From NCBI GenBank assembly GCA_022709905.1, contig JAKLHY010000060.1, forward strand, positions 1 to 47,922: a stretch of 47,922 nt of DNA, given 5' to 3'. Within the stretch, counting starts at the first letter, position 1. The number at the start of each line of letters is the position of its first letter. The translations under genes and the position numbers were made by a program. This stretch comes from Verrucomicrobiota bacterium (GTDB lineage: Bacteria; Verrucomicrobiota; Verrucomicrobiia; Limisphaerales; UBA1319). Under the pieces are notes generated by a model that was given only the letters and a program-made list of their open reading frames with translations, ran no database searches and was not told where the DNA came from. Shown here piece after piece: positions 22,580 to 32,542 of the stretch.

Positions 22580-23718
22580 TCAGGCGAATCGCTATTTTCT
22601 TTGGTACGCGGCCGGAAGCCATCAAAATGGCTCCGGTGATAAAGGCGTTTCAGGCGGCCCCGGGTTTCCGCGTATTGAGTGTCTCAACAGGGCAACATCG
22701 CGAAATGCTTCAGCAGGTGGTGGACCTATTTGGGATTCGCGTATATCACGATATGGACGTGATGATAGCCCGGCAGACTTTAGCCACCCTTTCCTCGCGT
22801 TTAATCGAAAAAGCCGATGCCTTTCTGGAAGCTGAGAAACCAGACATGGCGCTCGTGCAGGGGGATACCACAACGGTGTTGATGGTGGCACTTGCCTGCT
22901 TTTACCGTCAGATTCCAGTCGGTCACGTTGAAGCCGGACTGCGCACGGGGAATATCTTGAGCCCTTTCCCTGAGGAAGCGAACCGGAAATTGGTTACCCC
23001 TTTGGCCGCGCTCCACTTTGCGCCAACCGAATGGAGCAAGGCAAATCTGATGGCGGAAAGTGTTCCTGAAGCGTCAATTGAAGTTACCGGAAACACAGTC
23101 ATTGACGCCCTCCGGTACGAAGAGGAACAACAAAAACAGCCTGGCATGGCTGCCCAGTTGGAGATGCAGCTCGACCTTCTACTGGGTAATGATTGGCGCC
23201 GGCGTCAAATGATCCTGATCACCGGCCACCGTCGGGAAAACTTCGGCTGGGGATTTGAAGCGATCTGTCGCTCCATTGCTAGACTTGCTCGGAGCTTTTC
23301 TGAGGTGCTTTTTGTCTATCCGGTGCATCTTAACCCCAGCGTCAGTGGCCCTGTGCATGAACGCTTGGCGGGATTGCCAAATGTCAGGCTGATACTGCCG
23401 CAGTCCTATCGTCCCTTTGTTGCGTTGATGCGCGCTTCGACGCTGGTGCTCACTGATTCTGGTGGCGTTCAGGAAGAAGCACCAAGCCTTGGCAAGCCTG
23501 TCTTGGTCATGCGTGACACCACAGAACGACCCGAGGGGGTAGAATCCGGCACCGTGCGGTTGGTCGGCGCCGATGAAGAGGGTATTTTCCGTGGGGTGCA
23601 TGAGTTGCTAACGAACCAAGAAACCTACAGCAAAATGTCGACAGCGAAGAACCCATATGGTGACGGGAACGCGAGCGCCAGGATTGTGTCAGCCGTGAGG
23701 CGATTTTTTGTAGGGTAG
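22576..23718 (+). CDS. wecB: UDP-N-acetylglucosamine 2-epimerase (non-hydrolysing)
   Basis: 380 residues, full family length. FGTRPEAIKMAPVIKAF at the N-terminus, LVQGDTTTVLMVALACFYR, HVEAGLRTGNILSPFPEEAN, TGHRRENFG and TDSGGVQEEAPSLGKPVLVM are the WecB signatures. It interconverts UDP-GlcNAc and UDP-ManNAc, so the polymer may contain ManNAc or ManNAcA. It is translationally linked to the acetyltransferase upstream. Confidence 0.93.
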   Translation: MIRRIAIFFGTRPEAIKMAPVIKAFQAAPGFRVLSVSTGQHREMLQQVVDLFGIRVYHDMDVMIARQTLATLSSRLIEKADAFLEAEKPDMALVQGDTTTVLMVALACFYRQIPVGHVEAGLRTGNILSPFPEEANRKLVTPLAALHFAPTEWSKANLMAESVPEASIEVTGNTVIDALRYEEEQQKQPGMAAQLEMQLDLLLGNDWRRRQMILITGHRRENFGWGFEAICRSIARLARSFSEVLFVYPVHLNPSVSGPVHERLAGLPNVRLILPQSYRPFVALMRASTLVLTDSGGVQEEAPSLGKPVLVMRDTTERPEGVESGTVRLVGADEEGIFRGVHELLTNQETYSKMSTAKNPYGDGNASARIVSAVRRFFVG

Positions 23719-23812
23719 GCTCAATGAATTGTTGATCGATGGCAGTAAGTCCAGATCGATCACGGCTATCCATGGTCCTTGCTTACAATCTGGGATTCCC
23801 GCCGCTTCCAGC

Positions 23813-24952
23813 ATGCCGAACAATAGCGTTATCATAGTCAGAGGCAATTTTTCGGAAGGAAACTTCGGGGATGATGCGCTCCTGCTTGCCGTCGATCAGT
23901 TGCTCACGCACCATTACTCGTGCGAACAGATTCTTTTCGACTGCCCGCAATTGGCCTATCGGTACGACGGAGTCAGGTGCGCCCGTATTGCCGTGGCCGC
24001 CGACCTCAGGAGGGCTAGTGCCATCCTGTATGGCGGCGGCACTCAGTTCTTCTCTTTTTCGGAGAGTCCTCGAATGATGCAACTACCGTTGCACCGTCTG
24101 ATTCGCGCTGCCACCTCCCCTAAGCGCCTTATGGAAAGATGTCGGGCACGCTACCGACTTCACCTTGAAACTGGTCTACCCAAGATTGGGGTAGGACTTG
24201 GATTCGGACCTTTTGTTGATAACACATCTGAAGAGCAGGCTGCTCGTGTTCTGGCTAGGCAGATGAGATTTCTTTGGGTGCGAGATGTGAATTCAGAAAG
24301 GTTCTGCCGCAACAATGGTGCAGGTAATCTGACCAGAGCGTCAGATCTTTGCTTTTTGTCGGCTTTTCAACAGCAGTATATTCACCGGCGATCCGCTTCA
24401 ATGAAGCGCGTCATCCCCCGCGTCGGCATTGCTTTGCGTGACTGGAAGTTCACCGGAGAAGGGGCGATGTGTATCACGCCATATCTCCAGTTTGCGGCGA
24501 TGTGCCGCCAAAGACAGATTGACGTCAAGTTTTTTGTCTTTTCGCCGAAGCGTGATGTGGAAGTAACCCGGCAATTGATAGATGCAAACGAGGAGGCATG
24601 CCATTGGACTCCGGATTCAATCTCGGTGATGGCTTTTGTTGAAATGCTTGACGCCTGTGACGTGATGGTCACTAGCCGGTTCCACGCTGCCGTCTTCTCG
24701 CTGCTGCTCGGCAAGCCGTTTGTCGCGGTTGAGATCGAATCCAAGCTTAAGATGGTGGCAGAACTACTTGGTGGCTGGGATGTGCTGGTTAGACTACCGG
24801 TAGATCCGTCCTGTCTATTCGCCAAGGTGAAAAACATTATCGACCATCTGCCTGAGTATTGTGAAAGGGCCCGACGGACCTGTTTTGAACAAACTCAGCA
24901 GGCCGACCGCGCAAGGACTGAGTTTGACGAATGTATGCGAACTCTCGGTTAA
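23813..24952 (+). CDS. Polysaccharide pyruvyltransferase family protein
   Basis: 379 residues from the ATG at 23813, since the earlier frame start (23729) adds non-family residues. RGNFSEGNFGDDALLLAVDQ, ILYGGGTQFF, KIGVGLGFGPF, LWVRDVNSERF and VMVTSRFHAAVFSLLLGKPF match the CsaB/PssM family (PF04230). It adds pyruvate ketals from phosphoenolpyruvate to sugars, which gives the polymer negative charge. Confidence 0.88.
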   Translation: MPNNSVIIVRGNFSEGNFGDDALLLAVDQLLTHHYSCEQILFDCPQLAYRYDGVRCARIAVAADLRRASAILYGGGTQFFSFSESPRMMQLPLHRLIRAATSPKRLMERCRARYRLHLETGLPKIGVGLGFGPFVDNTSEEQAARVLARQMRFLWVRDVNSERFCRNNGAGNLTRASDLCFLSAFQQQYIHRRSASMKRVIPRVGIALRDWKFTGEGAMCITPYLQFAAMCRQRQIDVKFFVFSPKRDVEVTRQLIDANEEACHWTPDSISVMAFVEMLDACDVMVTSRFHAAVFSLLLGKPFVAVEIESKLKMVAELLGGWDVLVRLPVDPSCLFAKVKNIIDHLPEYCERARRTCFEQTQQADRARTEFDECMRTLG

Positions 24953-24975
24953 GAATTGCAGGTTGGACTTTCAGA

Positions 24976-26253
24976 ATGCCACGTATCCTGATGTTCGCAG
25001 CTGCCTTCGCGCCAGCTTGCTTCTCGGAGGGATTGGTGAACAGCAAGCTTGCCCTAGCCATGAAGGAGAGTGGCTGGGATCTTGAGGTGATCTCGATGGT
25101 CAGCGATAAGGCCACATGCTACCAATCCGGATGGCTGCCCCCGTGGCTGCCGCTCAAGCCGATTCTACACCAAGTGGAAACTCGCATAGCGAAAGAGAGA
25201 GGTTGGCGCTTCCCTAATCTTGCATTGGACGTGCTTGCTACGGGGCATCTTGTGAAAGGCGTCCATTGGTCGCGATTGGCTTACAGGAAAGCAATTGAAC
25301 TGCAAACAGTGAAGCCATTCGACCTCGTGATTTCTCGCTCTACTTCCTGTTGCAGCCATCTTCCTGCGATCTTGTTTAAGAAGGCGACGGGGGTACAGTG
25401 GGTTGCCAACTGGAACGATCCACCGCCATACTTGTTCCCTCCTCCCTACACACATGCGATGCCGAAGTGTAGACGACTGATGGTGAGGCGCTATCTTCGG
25501 GCCGCCGCGAGAATGGCGGATTACAACACCTTTCCAAACCGCCACTTGTTTTTGCATCTCAGAATTGAACTGGGAATTACAGATGAGAAGCGACTCAGAA
25601 TTATTCCTCATATTGCGTTTGTTGGCCATAAGGCGATCCCTTGGAAAAGGTGCGATTCGCTTAGGTTATGTCATGCTGGTAACCTTTCTGCCGCTAGGAG
25701 GCCGGAGACGTTTTTAAGAGCTTTCAAGAGGGTTGCCGAACGCTACAAGGGACGCGTGAAGATGACTTTTGACATAATCGGCACCGAAGAAGTCAATCTA
25801 AGGACGATCACTCATGATCTCGGCTTGGACGAGAACGTTTGCTTCCATGGTACAAAGTCGTTTCTGGATACACTTGATCTGATTGCTCGAGCCGATGTGG
25901 CAGTACTCATCGAGGCTCCATGCGATAAGGGCATATTTCTGCCGAGCAAAATAATCGATTACGCTCAGACCGGTCGACCCATTTTATCAATATCACCAAA
26001 AACAGGCGTGATGCGGGATTTGCTCGCCGAATTAGGTGGTGGCATACATGCCGATAACCTCTCCCAACCAGACATCGAAGTGGCACTGGAGCGAATTGCG
26101 CAGCTCTGGCTCAAGAACCGTTTGGACAAACTCGACCCGAACCGTTGGGTTCAGGAGGCTTCGGTTGAAGCGGTTCTGAGTGCTTTTAAGTCGATGATGC
26201 CGCCGTCATTTGCCACTCGAAGGCCAGTCGGGATACCAAATATGAATCCATAA
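24976..26253 (+). CDS. Glycosyltransferase, GT4-like
   Basis: 425 residues from the ATG at 24976; an earlier ATG (24931) overlaps the previous gene. The GT-B shape is visible: N-terminal MPRILMFAAAFAP, then NLSAARRPETFLRAFKRVAE and DIIGTEEVNLRTI, and the C-terminal ADVAVLIEAPCDKGIFLPSK that replaces the usual E-x7-E. No linker gap: its stop shares bases with the next start (TAATG). Acceptor and sugar cannot be told. Confidence 0.78.
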   Translation: MPRILMFAAAFAPACFSEGLVNSKLALAMKESGWDLEVISMVSDKATCYQSGWLPPWLPLKPILHQVETRIAKERGWRFPNLALDVLATGHLVKGVHWSRLAYRKAIELQTVKPFDLVISRSTSCCSHLPAILFKKATGVQWVANWNDPPPYLFPPPYTHAMPKCRRLMVRRYLRAAARMADYNTFPNRHLFLHLRIELGITDEKRLRIIPHIAFVGHKAIPWKRCDSLRLCHAGNLSAARRPETFLRAFKRVAERYKGRVKMTFDIIGTEEVNLRTITHDLGLDENVCFHGTKSFLDTLDLIARADVAVLIEAPCDKGIFLPSKIIDYAQTGRPILSISPKTGVMRDLLAELGGGIHADNLSQPDIEVALERIAQLWLKNRLDKLDPNRWVQEASVEAVLSAFKSMMPPSFATRRPVGIPNMNP

Positions 26254-28154
26254 TGGCAAAGCGTGTTACCGATTACCGGCCGGATGTGGACGGCTTGAGA
26301 GCTCTTGCCGTCGTGGCGGTGTTGTTATTCCATGCCAAGCTCGGTTGTCCGGGGGGCTTCGTGGGCGTTGATATCTTTTTTGTCATCTCCGGATTTCTGA
26401 TTTCCTCACTGATTCTAAAGGAAATTGCCAAGGGCAGCTTCACGCTCATCAATTTTTGGGAGCGGCGAATCCGCCGGATTCTCCCAGCAGTAGTCGTCGT
26501 CATTTTCGCGACGCTGGTCGCCGGTTGGTTTCTGTATTTGCCGGATGATTTTCTAGCTCTGGGCAAGTCGGCTCTCGCCCAGGTCGCGCTGGTATCAAAT
26601 GTCTTCTTTTACCGGCAAGCCGGTTATTTTGAGGCCGGGGCCGATACCAAGCCATTACTGCACACTTGGTCTTTGGCCGTAGAGGAGCAGTTCTATCTAC
26701 TTTACCCCTTCTTCCTGGTCTGCCTAGTCAATCAAAAACGGCTAGGCCCTGCGGCAGGAATTGCGGTAGTGGGGATCAGTTCTTTGGTGCTCAGTGTAGT
26801 TGGCACGTACACCCATGCTTGGGCCACGTTCTATCTCTTGCCGACCCGCGCGTGGGAGTTATTGCTTGGGGCTTGGCTGGTCGTCATGCGGGACCGATTC
26901 TCCGCCGGGAAGTTGCCTCGGGAGGTGGCGGGATGGATCGGATTGGCTCTCATTTACTTCCCGCTCTTCTGCTACGATGCAGATACTCGTTTTCCGGGGC
27001 TGGCAGCTGTGCCCCCCTGCCTCGGCACTGCTCTGATCATCTACTCCAGTCAGACCGGGCTTTCCATGGTTGGCCGGCTGTTCTCCTTGCGGCCCCTGGT
27101 TTTCATCGGGTTGATCTCCTACTCCTTGTATCTGTGGCATTGGCCGTTACTGGTTTACGCAAATTATGTTTCGGCAAAAGCGTTGACGGTACTCCAATAT
27201 TCCCTGTTGCTGGGCCTCAGTGTGCTTCTGGCGGCGGCCTCATGGAAGTACATTGAGACGCCTTTTCGGCGGCGGATGGTGTTTCAGCAACGGAGGCAGG
27301 TTTATACGTTCGCTGGCACTTCCATTGCGTCCTTGTCGGTGGTTGGCCTGTGGATCATTTGGCAGCAGGGAGTACCCTCACGGCTATCCGTGCATGCGCA
27401 GCGTCTCGCCAACGCCCGCTATGATCGCGCCTTTCTGAATGAGACGACACTGCCAAAAGCCGCCGCAGGACAGTTTTTTGAGCTTGGTGGTCAGCCAACC
27501 AACCAACCGGTGGAAATCGTGATTTGGGGAGACAGTCATGCTATGGCGGTAACGCCGGTTATTGATGAGCTGTGTCGGCGACACTCCAAACGAGGTGTTC
27601 AAGTGACCGTGTCCGCTACCGCACCCCTCTTGGATTACGTGAGTAAGGAAAAATGGAGTCTAAGAGAAAAATCGCCCGAGTTTGCCTCCGCTGTGGTCAA
27701 CTACATCGCCACCCAACGGGTCAGAAACGTGATCCTCGCCGCCAACTGGCATGGTTACCCGCCGGATGAGTCCTTCAAAAACGGGCTGTTCAAAACGGCG
27801 CGTTCCCTCATGGGCGCAGGGGCCAGAGTTTTTATATTGCAGGATGTGCCAAAGCCGAAATTCGACGTGCCACGTATCGCTGCCATCACCGCCATGCGTC
27901 ACGGGGATACGCAATTGCTTGGGAATCCTGCCGAGCTTTACAAAACAGAAAATGCGTCAACCCTACAAATCTTAGATGAGTTATCCCGGGAAGGCGCAGT
28001 TATTCTAGATCCCACCAGTTATTTCATAAATTCGAATGGTTTGTACGGAGTGGTGAAAGACGGAAACGCATTGTTTTGTGATACCCACCACCTGTCGGTC
28101 GCGGGAGCGCGGCTCCTCTCACCTTTGTTCGAGCCGATCTTCTGCCGGGAATAG
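26253..28154 (+). CDS. Membrane O-acyltransferase (AT3) with SGNH domain
   Basis: 633 residues. Residues 1-360 are the acyltransferase-3 membrane domain (YRPDVDGLRALAVVAVLLFH with the conserved early His, GGFVGVDIFFVISGFLISS, FWERRIRRILPA, HTWSLAVEEQFYLLYP). The C-terminal periplasmic SGNH domain has GDSH (Ser428) and DTHHLSVAGARLL with the Asp-His pair. OafA-type enzymes acetylate surface sugars outside the membrane. The gene follows the glycosyltransferase with a one-base overlap. Confidence 0.92.
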   Translation: MAKRVTDYRPDVDGLRALAVVAVLLFHAKLGCPGGFVGVDIFFVISGFLISSLILKEIAKGSFTLINFWERRIRRILPAVVVVIFATLVAGWFLYLPDDFLALGKSALAQVALVSNVFFYRQAGYFEAGADTKPLLHTWSLAVEEQFYLLYPFFLVCLVNQKRLGPAAGIAVVGISSLVLSVVGTYTHAWATFYLLPTRAWELLLGAWLVVMRDRFSAGKLPREVAGWIGLALIYFPLFCYDADTRFPGLAAVPPCLGTALIIYSSQTGLSMVGRLFSLRPLVFIGLISYSLYLWHWPLLVYANYVSAKALTVLQYSLLLGLSVLLAAASWKYIETPFRRRMVFQQRRQVYTFAGTSIASLSVVGLWIIWQQGVPSRLSVHAQRLANARYDRAFLNETTLPKAAAGQFFELGGQPTNQPVEIVIWGDSHAMAVTPVIDELCRRHSKRGVQVTVSATAPLLDYVSKEKWSLREKSPEFASAVVNYIATQRVRNVILAANWHGYPPDESFKNGLFKTARSLMGAGARVFILQDVPKPKFDVPRIAAITAMRHGDTQLLGNPAELYKTENASTLQILDELSREGAVILDPTSYFINSNGLYGVVKDGNALFCDTHHLSVAGARLLSPLFEPIFCRE

Positions 28155-28311
28155 AAGTCCGCCAGCTGCCAGATGGAAAGTTACCGAAAGCCCCCACTTG
28201 TGGTGGAGAGTGCGGCCAGATGCTGACTGCTGCTCTGCTTGCGGACATCGTTGAGCGCATTGGCAGCAGCTACTATCTCTTTATCAAATTCCGGTTCTAA
28301 CGCCCTGGCAC

Positions 28312-30483
28312 ATGTTTTTACTTTCAAAATCCAGGCCGACAGGATCTTTGTCTAACGCCATCCAGCGGAAGCGGGACGACTTCGCAGCAGCACTGTTTCA
28401 AGCTGTGGAGTTGGCGCGGCGCGCAGCTGGGGCAGCCCCGGTGTCTAGGCTCGCAGAGGCGGATCGATTTACCCAGGCCAACATCAACACGGCGGTTGAT
28501 CTGGTAGCCCGATGGGCGGGCACAAAGGATCCCGCAATGCTGGCGCTATTCATCGGCTGGGTGAATCTGTGTGCCAACGAACGCCTGGACAAAACAGGCC
28601 CGGCAGACTTTTCGCAAGCACCGCTGGAGCGAACCTGGCAAACCTGGGAGGATCTGATCGCGGCGGATGCTGGAGCAGAATTGTGCTGTTTTCATGGCAG
28701 TCTGCGGCAAGCCACTGAGTCGCTCCGGCAAAAAACTGAGAAAGCAACCCGGGTGCTTTTCATCGGAGACTGCCTGCAGTGCGACATCCTGACCAGCCTC
28801 TACGGTCCGTGCCTGCAAGCGGGCATCTCCCTGGTGCCAAAAACGCTGGCCCATCGTGTGCCAGCCTCCCTCCGTAACGAAATTAGAAAGCTGGAATCCC
28901 AGAAGTTTGATGTCGTGTTTTTCAGTCCGTTCTCGCACGAGTTCTCTTCAGATTATGCGCATGTCATTCACCCCAAGAACTACCTTATGTCGGCGCGCGC
29001 CGCGGATGCGTTTCTGAACGCGGCGATTCAGGATACCGAGGAGGCTTTGGATCTGCTAGCGAACCAGTTTGAATGTCCGATCTATGTTCACAACACGGGA
29101 GGGACGCAGCAGCACAACTCTGGATTTAGTGGTTTGGGCAAACTGCTTTTATCCGCCCGGCTGCGTCGGCATGCTCGGGAGCGACTTAACGGGGCGCTGA
29201 CCGAATTGCTGGCCGAGAGGAACGCCGCTACCTATGAACACCTGTTCGTTGTTGACGAAGAGGCCTTGGCACGGCGCATTGGGGTTTACCAGTTGGGAAG
29301 AATCTGGTTTAACAGTGGCACCCTGCACCCAACCCTTCTGGGAAACATGCTCGGACGGGAAGACTACTTTAGGGCGATCTACATCCAAGCCTATCTGGCC
29401 ACCCGGAAAGTTATCGTGTGCGACTTGGATAATACTCTTTGGGATGGGATGATCGGCGAAGGAGCCGTCAGCCATTTCCATGAGCGGCAGGAGGTGTTGA
29501 AAGGGCTACAGCAAAAAGGACTGCTGTTGGCGATCAACTCCAAGAACGACCCCCGTAAAGTTCACTGGAAGGGAGGCACGTTGCAGGAAGAGGACTTCGT
29601 CACAGCACAGATCAACTGGAGTCCAAAAACGCAAAACATCAACCGTATCCGCGACGAGCTCAATCTTAAGGTCAAGGATTTTATGTTTTTGGATGACCGT
29701 CCGGACGAACGAGAACAGGTAAATGCTGCGTTTCCGGAAATCCATGTCCTGGACCCCATGGACGCTCTGACCTGGAAACTCCTGGACCACTGGCAGCGGG
29801 TGCTGCCAAATCAGGTGGATGAAGACCGAACCAAACTATACCGGGAACGAGCGTGCCGCGAACAGTTTGTTACCCAGTTAAGCCAGAATCGGACCGACGC
29901 AGACGATGAGACAACAGCGTTTAAAGCCTTGGGATTGAGTGTTGAAATTCACGAGGCCGAACGAGCTGACTTGAAGCGGGTCGTGGAGTTGATCAACCGC
30001 ACCAACCAGTTCAATCTGTGCGGCAGTCGTACCAGCTTCCGCGAACTATCCGAGGGACTTGGCCAGGATCGGTTGATTATCCTCGCGGACGCCAGGGACA
30101 AATTTGGTGACATGGGGACGGTGGGAGTTCTTGTAATTGAACGGAAGGTTGGTGGATTTGAGATTCCGATATTTGTGCTGAGTTGCCGCGTTTTCGGCTT
30201 CCGGATCGAATACACGCTGTTAAACACAGTGAAGCGGATGGTAGACGTTGGCGTGACCGTCCGGGGCCTCTACCGGGATACCCCCCATAACGAGCCATGC
30301 CGAAAAGTTTACTCCGAGGCGGGCTTCCGCTGGGACGGCAAATTTTGGACGGGCCAGACTTTTAAAACAATGGACGATCCGGTCTGGCTTTCGGTTACAA
30401 CCCACATTGCCCCAAAGCCATTTTGGCGGGGCCCGGGAATCGAGATCCGACAAACGGGATGCCCTGCGGGTGGAATTCTCTGA
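28312..30483 (+). CDS. FkbH-like HAD/GNAT protein
   Basis: 723 residues. The N-terminal ~340 residues contain an SGNH-like piece (VLFIGDCLQCDILTSLYG) with Cys where Ser is normal. The HAD core starts at VIVCDLDNTLWDG (Asp371, Asp373), with SKNDPRKV and FMFLDDRPDEREQV as later motifs. The C-terminus (LINRTNQFNLCG, FGDMGTVGVLVI, YRDTPHNEPCRKVYSEAGF) is GNAT-like. FkbH proteins load a glyceryl unit onto an acyl carrier protein; no carrier protein gene is visible here. It may supply a glycerate-type decoration, or have another acyl role. Confidence 0.82.
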   Translation: MFLLSKSRPTGSLSNAIQRKRDDFAAALFQAVELARRAAGAAPVSRLAEADRFTQANINTAVDLVARWAGTKDPAMLALFIGWVNLCANERLDKTGPADFSQAPLERTWQTWEDLIAADAGAELCCFHGSLRQATESLRQKTEKATRVLFIGDCLQCDILTSLYGPCLQAGISLVPKTLAHRVPASLRNEIRKLESQKFDVVFFSPFSHEFSSDYAHVIHPKNYLMSARAADAFLNAAIQDTEEALDLLANQFECPIYVHNTGGTQQHNSGFSGLGKLLLSARLRRHARERLNGALTELLAERNAATYEHLFVVDEEALARRIGVYQLGRIWFNSGTLHPTLLGNMLGREDYFRAIYIQAYLATRKVIVCDLDNTLWDGMIGEGAVSHFHERQEVLKGLQQKGLLLAINSKNDPRKVHWKGGTLQEEDFVTAQINWSPKTQNINRIRDELNLKVKDFMFLDDRPDEREQVNAAFPEIHVLDPMDALTWKLLDHWQRVLPNQVDEDRTKLYRERACREQFVTQLSQNRTDADDETTAFKALGLSVEIHEAERADLKRVVELINRTNQFNLCGSRTSFRELSEGLGQDRLIILADARDKFGDMGTVGVLVIERKVGGFEIPIFVLSCRVFGFRIEYTLLNTVKRMVDVGVTVRGLYRDTPHNEPCRKVYSEAGFRWDGKFWTGQTFKTMDDPVWLSVTTHIAPKPFWRGPGIEIRQTGCPAGGIL

Positions 30484-30528
30484 AGGGCCGCGGGCGTAAA
30501 GCTGTGCCGCAAGGTCGCAAACAAAGCA

Positions 30529-31716
30529 TTGGCTCGATCAATCTCTTTGAATCGGAAACGCATCCTCTTTGGTCATCCTTACTGGGGACGGGGTGGGGCT
30601 GAAGTTGCGGCCATGTGGCTGCTCCAAGCCCTCTGCCGTGATTATCACGTGGACGTGGTTACTCGCGGGGGTTGGGACTTGGATGACCTGAACCGATGTG
30701 CGGGGACCGAGGTTCGCGGGGAGGAATTTGGAGCAATCGTTTATCCCTTGCTTGACCCGCACGTCTTATCGCGAGGAGGAGCGCTATGGAATGGTCTGTT
30801 CGAACGATTTTGCCGGAGTCTCGCCCCGCGCTACGACCTTTGCATTACCGCATCGCGGACGCTCGATTGGGGCCGACCGGCCCTTCATTTCCTCTCTGAC
30901 GTGGCTTGGAATCGGCCTTTGCAGGAACGCTTTCATTGTCCAGAGGCCCTCGTGGGAGCGAGTCTGTTCCGAAAGACTTATTTTGCACTCGGTCGCTGGC
31001 TTGCCGGCTCGTCAGGTCGTGACCCGGCACGGCACGATTACTTCGTCGCGAATTCGAAATGGACGGCACAGGTCTCTTCGGAATTCTGTAAGGTGCCCCC
31101 GGTGGTCATTTACCCAGCTGTGCCGGGCGGCAGCACTCCTCCCACCCCGTGGAAGAATCGAGAAGATGCCTTCGTCTGCCTGGGACGGATTTCACCAGAA
31201 AAGCAAATTGAACAGGTCATCGCCATCTTGGACCAGGTCCGCATTATGGGACATGACGTTCGTTTGCATCTGGTGGGGATTGGGGTCTATGGAGAATACT
31301 TAGAACACATCCGGCAGCTTTGCGAGATGCGGAAAGAATGGATCATTTGGCACGGCCCCTTGTATGCGGATGACAAGTGGGCGTTGTTGGCCCGGTCCCG
31401 TTATGGCATAAGTGCCTGCGCTCGCGAGGCGTTTGGCATTGCCACCGCGGAGATGATGAAGGCGGGGATGGTGCCGTTTGTACCGCGCGCGGGGGCACAG
31501 TCCGAGATTGTGCAAGAGGATGACCTGATTTACGACGACATTCAGGAAGCCACCCTTAAAATTGATGCGGTATTGAGATCCGGCTCTCGCCAGCAGGAAT
31601 TGCATCTCCTTTTATTGCAGCGGGCCGAAGCGTTTCATCCGGAGCAATTCAACTTGGCCGTTCGGGAATTGGTCGAGCGGATGCTTGTCCATCAAGCCCC
31701 GGTGCGCACTGTTTAG
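30529..31716 (+). CDS. Glycosyltransferase, GT4 family
   Basis: 395 residues from a TTG (a second in-frame TTG at 30547 is possible). KRILFGHPYWGRGGAEVAAM is the donor-side N-terminal loop; FVCLGRISPEKQIEQVIAIL, RLHLVGIGVYGEYL, GPLYADDKWALLARSRYGIS and EAFGIATAEMMKAGMVPFVP give the GT-B C-terminal half with the E-x7-E pair. Sugar specificity is unknown. Confidence 0.87.
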   Translation: MARSISLNRKRILFGHPYWGRGGAEVAAMWLLQALCRDYHVDVVTRGGWDLDDLNRCAGTEVRGEEFGAIVYPLLDPHVLSRGGALWNGLFERFCRSLAPRYDLCITASRTLDWGRPALHFLSDVAWNRPLQERFHCPEALVGASLFRKTYFALGRWLAGSSGRDPARHDYFVANSKWTAQVSSEFCKVPPVVIYPAVPGGSTPPTPWKNREDAFVCLGRISPEKQIEQVIAILDQVRIMGHDVRLHLVGIGVYGEYLEHIRQLCEMRKEWIIWHGPLYADDKWALLARSRYGISACAREAFGIATAEMMKAGMVPFVPRAGAQSEIVQEDDLIYDDIQEATLKIDAVLRSGSRQQELHLLLLQRAEAFHPEQFNLAVRELVERMLVHQAPVRTV

Positions 31717-31738
31717 TGGAGCGAGAAAGCCGTTTCGT

Positions 31739-32421
31739 ATGAACCCTAACAGCCTAAAGGAAAACTGTAACAGAGCCTATACTGAGCAGGCTAATTCGCG
31801 CTTACATTGGCTGGATTGGTTGCGTTTCACGGCAGCGTTCATGGTCGTTGCTTGTCATCCTCGGGGAACAAACTGGGTCGAGTGGGAGCGCTTGGAAATT
31901 GCGTCTCAGAGCAAGGTCGCATGGCTATTCTTTGAAGCAACCGGCGTGGGTTTGGAATGGGTGATTGTTTCTTTATGCTCATTGGATTCCTGGTCGGTGG
32001 CAAGGTTTTGGATCGGTCAAGGAATGAAAATTCTGATGCATACGCATACGCACTGGACAGAGCCTCGAGGATTTGGTTGCCGCTTTGCCCGGCGCTTCTA
32101 CTCAGCGCGGCAGTTGGGTCTCTTCTTGAACTTCCTTTGTCATTAGGCGGATTCTTTGGAAATCTATTCGGCCTTCAGGGCGTGTTGTGTTGGAGCTATG
32201 GCGGCAACTTTCCGTTGTGGTCGCTGGCTTATGAGATGTGGTTTTATTTCCTGGCAGGTTGTGCTGCCGTAGCCACCAGTTCTCGGCCTACAAACAGCAG
32301 GCTCTGGGGATTCATCGGAGTGGTGGTCTGCTCCATGGTATTCACCCGGCTGGATGCGACATTTCTTTTCTGCTGGCTGCTTGGCGCCATCAGCTATAGC
32401 CAGCTTTCGTACGAAACTTGA
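31739..32421 (+). pseudogene. Acyltransferase-3 gene, frameshifted and truncated
   Basis: The frame from ATG 31739 reads LHWLDWLRFTAAFMVVACH and then WLFFEATGVGLEW before leaving the family. One frame over, from about 31957, it continues DCFFMLIGFLVGGKVLDRSR, ASRIWLPLCPALLLSAAVGS and WSLAYEMWFYFLAG. Together these make the N-terminal two-thirds of an AT3 membrane acyltransferase, with a frameshift near 31950. The C-terminal helices are missing: the frame ends LSYET and the next glycosyltransferase begins 120 bp later. Confidence 0.75.
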
Positions 32422-32542
32422 TCAGCTCTCACCTTTCAATGAAAGGCGGTGGTTCGGTCGTGCCGACCACGAATTTCGCTTAGGGAACAGTTCTGAGTTT
32501 TACAACTCGAATCGCAGGGGATTCTCTCGACCGCCAAACTTC

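Noticed and set aside
31957..32421. Independent small membrane protein
   Set aside because: The sequence is the middle part of an acyltransferase-3 protein whose N-terminus lies just upstream in another frame, so it is part of a pseudogene.
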